DNA from: Planctomycetota bacterium
Lineage (GTDB): Bacteria; Planctomycetota; Planctomycetia; Pirellulales; Pirellulaceae
DNA length: 9,960 nucleotides
Direction: 5' to 3'
Assembly: GCA_024274855.1 (NCBI GenBank)
Contig: JAJSAJ010000836.1
Span: 1 to 9,960, forward strand
Shown piece by piece: positions 1-5,107 of the stretch. How positions within the stretch are numbered: position 1 is the stretch's first letter; each line of letters starts with the position of its first letter. Both the position numbers and the translations under genes were made by a program. Under the pieces are notes generated by a model. That model was not told the origin of the DNA. It searched no databases and worked only from the letters and a program-made list of their open reading frames with translations.

Positions 1-338
1 AAGCCAAGAGGCCGACACGTATGCATTTGGGCGTATAGGCCCGTTTTGAAAACGACGTGGGCGTAACGTTGTCAAGATTCAACAGCAGGCACCAAACAGC
101 AATCCTCTCCGGTGTCTCTGCTACCTTCTGTTCAAACCGACCTCTGTATATGCCATCGACACAATAGGCAGATACATTTGGACCTCGTCAGTCCCGACCC
201 GTACAACACACAAGACTCGCAACCTACCCACTTTCGCTGATACCCCAAGACTCCCATATGGTGATGCGAATCAAGTTTGCCGGTCGATTATACCGATTAC
301 ACAAGAAGTAAGGAACTAAGTTGTAAGGACTTCCGGAC
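1..338. other. Intergenic region, no gene seen
   Basis: No credible reading frame is seen on either strand before the ATPase gene. The only notable sequence is the ribosome-binding site AAGGA at 325-329, nine bases before the ATG at 339. A weak 4-bp hairpin at 29-42 followed by GTTTTG could end an upstream transcript but is too short to call. No convincing -35/-10 pair was found. Confidence 0.6.
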
Positions 339-1172
339 ATGAACGACGCGTACTGGGGATTCAACCATCCCCCGTTTCAAGGTACTCCGACCGAACCGTT
401 CTTCCACTGTGGTCAGATCCACGAAGAGGCCCTGGCGCGGCTTCGGTTTCTCGCTGAGAACCAACGCTCGTTGGGCTTGCTTGTCGGAGCCTCTGGCAGC
501 GGAAAAACGTCGCTCCTGCACGCCTTTGCTCGTAGCGCCGCACAGAACGGCGAGCGGGTCGTCCTGATGGATCTATCAAGCCTTGGTCCGGACCAGCTGA
601 TCCAGCAACTGGCCCACCACATCGGCATCCGACTTGGCAATGCCACCACGCCGTTTGCAACCTGGCGGGCTCTGGTTGATCGTCTGGCAGAATACGGGTA
701 CCAACGATCTCCGACGGTTCTGTTACTGGACAATGCCGACGAGGCATCGCGAAACGTGCTTGGGCATGTTGTCCGCCTGCTCCAATTCGAGCCTGCAATT
801 CGCTCGCCGTTGACGATCATCCTGGCCGCCAACACAAATCGTTTCCGTCGTATTGGTCAACGACTCTTGGACATTTCCGAGCTTCGACTCGAGTTGGGCG
901 CGTGGTCCGCGGCCGAAACGGCTGAGTATCTCGACGCGGCACTGCAATCCGCGGGGGCCACCCGAACGCTATTTGACGATGCTGCCGCCGTCCGCCTGCA
1001 GATCTTCAGCGGCGGTTTGGCCAGTAGCACTCGGCGTCTGGCCGAATCGGCGTTGGCGATCGGAGTCACCAGGAATCGGTCGCACATCGATGTGGCCACG
1101 GTCGACGCCGCATATAAGCAGGTCTGCATGGAATCCTGCGTCGGAATACTCGAGGGGCTGGCGGCCGCGTGA
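339..1172 (+). CDS. ExeA/GspA-like AAA ATPase
   Basis: This is a 277-aa P-loop ATPase of the ExeA (general secretion pathway protein A) type, a family of cytoplasmic ATPases linked in some bacteria to assembling the type II secretion secretin and otherwise of unknown role. Visible motifs are the N-terminal signature YWGFNHPPF (residues 5-13), common at the start of this family; Walker A GASGSGKT (50-57); Walker B VLLLDNAD (127-134); and a sensor-1-like ILAANTNRF (161-169). A helical lid-like C-terminal part follows (about 190-270). The usual Walker B DE is DN here, with Asp134 nearby, so the catalytic acidic residue may be shifted. There is no peptidoglycan-binding domain or transmembrane segment, so this is the short form. 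AAGGA at 325-329 supports the start. No secretion genes are adjacent, so the role in secretion is unproven. The family is fairly sure; the function is not. Confidence 0.85.
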   Translation: MNDAYWGFNHPPFQGTPTEPFFHCGQIHEEALARLRFLAENQRSLGLLVGASGSGKTSLLHAFARSAAQNGERVVLMDLSSLGPDQLIQQLAHHIGIRLGNATTPFATWRALVDRLAEYGYQRSPTVLLLDNADEASRNVLGHVVRLLQFEPAIRSPLTIILAANTNRFRRIGQRLLDISELRLELGAWSAAETAEYLDAALQSAGATRTLFDDAAAVRLQIFSGGLASSTRRLAESALAIGVTRNRSHIDVATVDAAYKQVCMESCVGILEGLAAA

Positions 1173-1639
1173 GCCATGTCCCAAACACCGATTCCGCCAA
1201 GGTTCAGACCCTCCTGCATCGACATTCTGCTTGACACGTCCCAGAATCCGAACGGCAGTGACACCGTTGCACTTGGCAAGCCATCTCCCAATCCAGAGCC
1301 AGCGACACGAGTGCCATCGAACCCGCCTCGCACACGTCCGCCGGACTCAGCCGGCTTCATCTATGAAACCTCAACATCCTCTACTTGCTTGACCGAGCGT
1401 TGGTGATCGGAGAAACTAGTGCCGTGCCACAGCCGGTTTTTTTAGTCTGGTGGCACTGGCCATTCCAGCGCTCGGGAGGCAATGTAAGAGGCCGGGAACC
1501 ACCGGCGGAGCCGATGCCTCTCGATCTTGCTGTGTTGCCAATGCACAAGCAATTACCCGGGTAGGTAGCGTTCGGTTCGAGATATGGCCATCGATTATAA
1601 CTGTCATACGAACGATCCTCATATTCAACGGGAAATGCC
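1173..1639. other. Intergenic region without a credible gene
   Basis: This 467-bp spacer separates the ATPase from the first oxidoreductase. An open frame at 1176-1406 starts four bases after the ATPase stop, but it encodes a low-complexity Pro/Ser/Thr-rich 76-aa product with no recognisable domain, and I regard it as non-coding. The only structured sequence noticed is the inverted repeat at 1424-1456. The promoter of the downstream gene is presumably here, but no clear -35/-10 pair stands out. Confidence 0.6.
1424..1456. repeat. Inverted repeat GTGCCAC...GTGGCAC
   Basis: The 7-bp arms GTGCCAC (1424-1430) and GTGGCAC (1450-1456) flank a 19-base spacer holding a run of seven or more T. An overlapping register, AGTGCC (1418-1423) with GGCACT (1452-1457), is also possible because the left side carries GTGCC twice in tandem. 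The T-run lies in the loop rather than after the stem, so it is not a standard intrinsic terminator in either direction. It may be a dispersed intergenic palindrome; that part is inference. Confidence 0.55.
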
Positions 1640-2671
1640 ATGAACAGCTCGGAACATCCTGCTCTCGGTGTTGCCATCCATGGAGTCGGCGCTGTTGCCT
1701 ACGCGCACGCGGCCAGCTGGAAAAAAAACCCGCATGCGAAAATCGTTTCGGTCAGCAGCCGGAATCGCGAAAGCGCTCAGAAACTGGTTGACGCACTTGA
1801 CTTGCAGTGCACGGTTCACGACGACTATCGCCAAGTCCTGGATGACGAGCGAGTCAATATTGTGAACATCAGCGGGCCGAATCATGTTCATGCCGAACAG
1901 GCAATCGCGGCAGCCGACTCCGGCCGCCATATCCTGGTCGAAAAACCGATGGTCCTGACCATGGACGAGAATCGTGCATTGCGCGATGCGGTCACGAAGG
2001 CAGGCGTCAAGAGTATTGTCAGCTTTGTCCTTCGCTGGAACCCGTTGTTCGACAGCCTGAAGTCTCTGCTGGCTGCCGGGTCAATCGGCGATCTTTTCTA
2101 TGCCGAAGTCGATTACTGGCACGGACTCGACCCGTCCTATCATTGCTGGGCTTGGGCGTCTCGAAAGGCAACCGGCGGCAGCTCGATGTTGATGGGTGGT
2201 TGTCATGCGGTGGACGCGCTTCGGTGGTTTGTCAATGATGATGCGGTTGAAGTATCCGCCATCGCGAACAACCACAAGGGGCTTTATGAATACGATGCGA
2301 ATGTGGTCGCCATGGTCAAGTTCCGAAGCGGCCTTATTGCCAAAACATCGGTCCTGTTCGACGCCAAGATGCCCTACACATTCAACGTCGATCTGATAGG
2401 GACCGAGGGTGCCATCCGTGACAACCGATTCTTCGCGCCCAAGCTACTTGCGAAACAGACACATTGGGGAACGTTCCCAACAATCATGCCCGACTCGGCC
2501 GATGTACACCACCATCCGTTTGATGCGCAAATAGACCACTTTGTCGACTGTATCCTCGAAAATCGAGAATCACATTGCAACATTGCAGACTCGTATCAAA
2601 CGCATGAATTGTGTCTGGCGATCGATCAGTCGGTCGCCAATGGAGGCCATCCAGTCAGCTTGCCACTATGA
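1640..2671 (+). CDS. Gfo/Idh/MocA family oxidoreductase, cytoplasmic
   Basis: This 343-aa NAD(P)-dependent oxidoreductase has the usual length of the family, which oxidises or reduces sugars, inositols and related polyols. The N-terminal Rossmann fold shows the dinucleotide motif GVGAVA (residues 15-20). A middle VNISGPNHVHAEQA stretch (72-85) matches the family's 'P...H' substrate/cofactor loop, and the EKP motif (101-103) is intact. The C-terminal half has GGCHAVDALRW (186-196), where His189 and Asp192 are likely active-site residues. There is no signal peptide, unlike the other two family members in this window, so it should act in the cytoplasm. The ATG at 1640 is the first in frame and is preceded by a weak GGGA. 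It stands alone, with 467 bp upstream and more than 550 bp to the next gene. The exact substrate cannot be read from sequence. Confidence 0.9.
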   Translation: MNSSEHPALGVAIHGVGAVAYAHAASWKKNPHAKIVSVSSRNRESAQKLVDALDLQCTVHDDYRQVLDDERVNIVNISGPNHVHAEQAIAAADSGRHILVEKPMVLTMDENRALRDAVTKAGVKSIVSFVLRWNPLFDSLKSLLAAGSIGDLFYAEVDYWHGLDPSYHCWAWASRKATGGSSMLMGGCHAVDALRWFVNDDAVEVSAIANNHKGLYEYDANVVAMVKFRSGLIAKTSVLFDAKMPYTFNVDLIGTEGAIRDNRFFAPKLLAKQTHWGTFPTIMPDSADVHHHPFDAQIDHFVDCILENRESHCNIADSYQTHELCLAIDQSVANGGHPVSLPL

Positions 2672-2784
2672 TTTTCGGCATGAACGCAGCAGTTAACAGG
2701 GCAGAACAGCCACCAGCCAGGTGGGGGCGACTGGTTGAACCCCATCGGTGCACGATCGAGTGAGCGTCGTTGACGTGGGAGAGC

Positions 2785-2820
2785 GAAACTCCGGCTGCGC
2801 CGGGACGTCCCGAGGGTTTC
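2785..2820. repeat. Imperfect palindromic intergenic repeat
   Basis: GAAAC (2785-2789) pairs with GTTTC (2816-2820) at the outside. Inside lie CCGGCTGCGCCGG-like and CGGGACGTCCCG (2801-2812) palindromes, the latter a perfect 12-bp dyad. The block ends seven bases before the 136-bp element. It resembles the dispersed palindromes common in planctomycete spacers; that resemblance is from memory and is not tested here. Confidence 0.45.
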
Positions 2821-2827
2821 TTACTTT

Positions 2828-2963
2828 GTAGCCGTTCACGCCGCTGGGGTCTGACGCAATTTTCGGCGGAGAAAGCGTTCATTTACGCAAACGCATTTTG
2901 TCGCCGAAAATGGGTCTGACCCCTTGGAAGCGAACCGGCGGCCTACATTCCGTGAATGGTTAC
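2828..2963 (+). mobile_element. 136-bp MITE-like element, copy 1
   Basis: This is a non-coding palindromic element of exactly 136 bp. Its inverted copy lies at 4633-4768, and I count 6 differences between them (about 96% identity). The structure is nested inverted repeats: ends GTAGCCGTTCACG (2828-2840) and CGTGAATGGTTAC (2951-2963); a second pair at 2846-2868 and 2902-2923 containing GGGGTCTGAC/GTCTGACCCC and ATTTTCGGCG/CGCCGAAAAT; and a central GCGTT...AACGC. Flanks CTTACTTT (2820-2827) and CCTATTTT (2964-2971) match at 6 of 8 positions, consistent with a decayed 8-bp target duplication. The GTA(A/G) termini and 8-bp duplication recall the IS66 family, so it may be moved in trans by such a transposase; none is encoded here. 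Confidence 0.82.
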
Positions 2964-2974
2964 CCTATTTTCAC

Positions 2975-3000
2975 GGCTCGCCAGGAGGCTCGCCCTCCCG
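2975..3000. repeat. GGCTCGCC short repeat with hairpin
   Basis: The 8-mer GGCTCGCC occurs at 2975-2982 and again at 2987-2994. GGAGG (2984-2988) can pair with CCTCC (2994-2998) around a 5-base loop. Read on the minus strand it encodes a GEPPGEP-like string, which I recall as a frequent spurious peptide from dispersed planctomycete repeats. It begins 11 bases after the end of the 136-bp element. Confidence 0.5.
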
Positions 3001-3214
3001 TTTTCGGGACACACTCTTAGGTCCGGGACCTGGCAACTGAAGCCTTTCGGCCGAAGCCCTCATTGGGCCTCGCGTGGCAAACTCACGACTTGCTCGCCCA
3101 CCGCAACACGGGCCCTTCAAGCAAGTGTACAATGAATGACTGGCTGGCCGTACCGTTCGGGCAGCCAATCATCCGCCAAGTCACGCCAGGCGAAGAAAGT
3201 CGGCAACCGATTTT

Positions 3215-3220
3215 GGGAGG
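3215..3220 (+). promoter_or_regulatory. Ribosome-binding site that sets the start at 3228
   Basis: GGGAGG lies seven bases before the ATG at 3228. It decides between that start and the longer in-frame ATG at 3063, which has no such site and would bury the Tat signal inside the protein. Confidence 0.75.
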
Positions 3221-3227
3221 TAATTCA

Positions 3228-4574
3228 ATGAGCAGAAACTCGAGACGAACATCGCGACGCCAATTCACGAAATCCGTTGCCGGCGCGACACTGGGGACAT
3301 TCGCGGCACCAGCCATTCTGCGAGCGAGGAATCTGAACGACAAATTGAACATCGCTGTCATCGGCGCCGGCGGGCGAGGCGCCGCGGATACCCGACAGGT
3401 CGATTCCGAAAACATCGTCGCGCTCTGCGATGTCAACGAAAAGAACTTGGATCGGGCGGCGAAGCGATATCCGAAAGCACGCAAACTGGTCGACTTCCGC
3501 CAAGTATTTGATCACGCCGGCGAGTTTGATGCGGTAATCGTCGCGACATGCGAACATACACATGCCATGGCGACAATGCTGGCCTTGAAACATAAGAAGC
3601 ACGTCTATTGCGAAAAACCCTTGACCCACGATGTCTGGGAAGCACGCCAGATTCGTCTGGAAGCTGCCAAAGCCGGCGTTGCGACTCAAATGGGTATTCA
3701 AATCCACGCACGAGACAACTACCGACAAGTTGTCGAACTGATCCAGACCGGTGCTATCGGGCCCGTGCGCGAAGTTCACGTTTGGGTTTCCCGCGCGTGG
3801 GGCTGGCAGAGCAAAGAGGATGCGAAAAAAAATCACGACCGAGTCTTCGTGACCGAACGTCCGAAGGCATCGATGCCGATTCCGCCTGGATTACATTGGG
3901 ATCTCTGGATTGGTCCAGCCCCCTATCGCCAATTCAATGACATCTACTTTCCGGGCCCGAAATGGTATCGCTGGTGGGATTTCGGCAATGGCACCATGAG
4001 CGACCTTGGTAGCCACTGGATCGATTTGCCGTTCTGGGCATTGAAACTCGATTATCCGCGCACCATCGAAGCAAGTGGACCGAAACCCAATCCAGAAATT
4101 GCACCCGCTTCAATGACCGCGACCTATGAATACGGTCGCCGCGGCGAACTCCCACCGGTCAAACTCACCTGGTATCAAGGTGCCTACAAACCGAAAATCT
4201 GGGAGAAAGGCGATATCCCGCAATGGGGCTCTGGCCATCTGTTTGTCGGCGAGAAAGGCATGCTGCTGTCCGACTACGGGAAACATGTCCTGTTGCCCAA
4301 AGAACAATTTGCCGATTTCAAGAAGCCTGAACCGTTTCTGCCACGCATCGCATCGCATCACGGCGAGTGGGTCGAAGCGTGTAAACATGGCACACCAACC
4401 GGAGCAAACTTCGAGTATTCCGGATTACTTACGGAAGCAAATCACTTGGGTAACGTTGCATTCCTGGTCGGCAAGAAACTGCATTGGGATCCGACCAAGA
4501 TGCAAGTGACAAACGCCCCGGAAGCAGCCAACTTGATTCGCCGCCCCTATCGCGATGGTTGGCAACTCGGTTGA
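3228..4574 (+). CDS. Tat-exported Gfo/Idh/MocA family oxidoreductase
   Basis: This is a 448-aa family member from the start at 3228. The N-terminus is a twin-arginine signal, SRRQFTKS (residues 9-16), followed by a hydrophobic AGATLGTFAAPAI stretch (18-30), so the folded, cofactor-loaded protein should be exported by Tat. The Rossmann motif GAGGRG is at 46-51, the CEKP motif at 128-131, and the C-terminal domain has DLGSHWIDLPFW (259-270) with His263 the likely catalytic residue. It is longer than cytoplasmic members, matching the Tat-borne planctomycete subgroup. The frame stays open upstream to an ATG at 3063, but the ribosome-binding site and Tat signal favour 3228. The gene stands alone and is flanked by two inverted copies of a 136-bp element. 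Substrate is unknown; a periplasmic sugar derivative is an inference. Confidence 0.92.
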   Translation: MSRNSRRTSRRQFTKSVAGATLGTFAAPAILRARNLNDKLNIAVIGAGGRGAADTRQVDSENIVALCDVNEKNLDRAAKRYPKARKLVDFRQVFDHAGEFDAVIVATCEHTHAMATMLALKHKKHVYCEKPLTHDVWEARQIRLEAAKAGVATQMGIQIHARDNYRQVVELIQTGAIGPVREVHVWVSRAWGWQSKEDAKKNHDRVFVTERPKASMPIPPGLHWDLWIGPAPYRQFNDIYFPGPKWYRWWDFGNGTMSDLGSHWIDLPFWALKLDYPRTIEASGPKPNPEIAPASMTATYEYGRRGELPPVKLTWYQGAYKPKIWEKGDIPQWGSGHLFVGEKGMLLSDYGKHVLLPKEQFADFKKPEPFLPRIASHHGEWVEACKHGTPTGANFEYSGLLTEANHLGNVAFLVGKKLHWDPTKMQVTNAPEAANLIRRPYRDGWQLG

Positions 4575-4624
4575 CGCGGCTCGAGACAGACAAATTGCGA
4601 AGTCGCTCGCTATTCCAGGGGTCA

Positions 4625-4632
4625 CCGAATGT
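4625..4632. repeat. Target-site duplication, left copy
   Basis: CCGAATGT sits directly against the left end of the 136-bp element at 4633 and is repeated exactly at 4769-4776. It is a perfect 8-bp direct repeat, as left by transposition. Confidence 0.85.
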
Positions 4633-4768
4633 GTAACCGTTCACGAAATGTAGGCCACCGGTTCGCTTCCAAGGGGTCAGACCCATTTTCGGCGACAAGA
4701 TGCGTTCGCGTAAAGGAACGCTTTCTCCGCCGAAAATTGCGTCAGACCCCAGCGGCGTGAACGGCTAC
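4633..4768 (-). mobile_element. 136-bp MITE-like element, copy 2 (inverted)
   Basis: This is the reverse complement of the element at 2828-2963, the same length and about 96% identical by my count. Ends are GTAACCGTTCACG (4633-4645) and CGTGAACGGCTAC (4756-4768), a 13-bp inverted repeat with one mismatch. The internal arms at 4673-4694 and 4728-4750 pair imperfectly, and GCGTTC (4702-4707) pairs with GAACGC (4716-4721), so the whole element can fold into one long hairpin. Perfect 8-bp repeats CCGAATGT flank it exactly, which fixes the boundaries and shows it moved as a unit. The intact duplication suggests a more recent insertion than copy 1. It encodes no protein, and the transposase must be elsewhere. 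Confidence 0.88.
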
Positions 4769-4776
4769 CCGAATGT
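4769..4776. repeat. Target-site duplication, right copy
   Basis: CCGAATGT directly follows the right end of the 136-bp element and is identical to 4625-4632. Confidence 0.85.
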
Positions 4777-4873
4777 TTTTGTTCGGTGACCCCGATTCTT
4801 ATGGGGTATGGCCGGCAAGCGTCGGGGACTGTTGGCCGACGTGTCCCGACAACACATCGGCAGACGGAATGAT

Positions 4874-4892
4874 TGTCTCACAGCCTGAGACA
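4874..4892. repeat. Small perfect hairpin or dyad
   Basis: TGTCTCA (4874-4880) and TGAGACA (4886-4892) form a perfect 7-bp inverted repeat around the 5-base centre CAGCC, about 215 bases before the NagB/LmbE-like gene. It could be a regulator-binding dyad or an RNA hairpin. No T-run follows. The function is unknown. Confidence 0.4.
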
Positions 4893-5107
4893 CTGCTCTT
4901 CTCCAATCCGTGGGCCCGCATTGCCACCTGCAAGCAACCCAGCCGCGGGGCGTTCCGTCTCATCCCCTGACGAATTGTTTACCAGTCACTATCATGGTAC
5001 CGTCTATTGTCGGCCATCGGGACTAGTCACCATGGAGACTGGATCGCTCGATTGGCACCCGGGATGCCGTCTCCGCGACCCCCGCACTTCAGAACATCGA
5101 GAGTATC

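Larger units (their letters stand above)
2672..3227. other. Repeat-rich intergenic region
   Basis: This 556-bp spacer between two oxidoreductase genes is built largely of palindromes: an imperfect palindrome at 2785-2820, a 136-bp mobile-element copy at 2828-2963, a GGCTCGCC repeat at 2975-3000, and small dyads at 3019-3031 (AGGTCC/GGACCT) and 3046-3055 (TTCGG/CCGAA). Open frames crossing it on both strands are by-products of these repeats. The stretch 3056-3214 has no recognised element and probably carries the promoter of the gene starting at 3228. Confidence 0.6.
4618..4793. repeat. 12-bp-stem hairpin split by the 136-bp element
   Basis: GGGGTCACCGAA (4618-4629) is a perfect inverted repeat of TTCGGTGACCCC (4782-4793). 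Removing the 136-bp element and one copy of its target duplication leaves a perfect 12-bp stem with the 8-base loop TGTTTTTG, starting 43 bases after the oxidoreductase stop codon. This looks like an older palindrome or transcription-end hairpin, although no T-run follows it. The insertion lies in the loop region. Confidence 0.75.
4575..5107. other. Intergenic region with hairpins and a mobile-element copy
   Basis: This 533-bp spacer holds a hairpin (4618-4793) interrupted by the inverted copy of the 136-bp element. It also has a weak dyad GTCGGG/CCCGAC (4821-4826 with 4845-4850) and a perfect small hairpin at 4874-4892. The rest, about 4893-5107, shows nothing recognisable and presumably includes the promoter of the gene at 5108. 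Frames open through it look like chance frames. Confidence 0.6.

Noticed and set aside
29..47. Possible terminator GGGC/GCCC followed by GTTTTG
   Set aside because: A stem of only 4 bp and a short T-run are expected by chance.
857..1360. 167-aa minus-strand open frame over the ATPase gene
   Set aside because: It is antisense to a clear gene and its product has no recognisable domain.
1176..1406. 76-aa open frame just after the ATPase stop
   Set aside because: Low-complexity Pro/Ser/Thr-rich product with no domain and no convincing ribosome-binding site.
3063..3227. N-terminal extension of the oxidoreductase to ATG 3063
   Set aside because: The Tat signal must be at the N-terminus, and GGGAGG at 3215-3220 fits the ATG at 3228. 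The extension looks like translated spacer.
2828..4768. Composite transposon carrying the oxidoreductase
   Set aside because: The 8-bp flanks at the two outer ends do not match each other; each copy has its own duplication.
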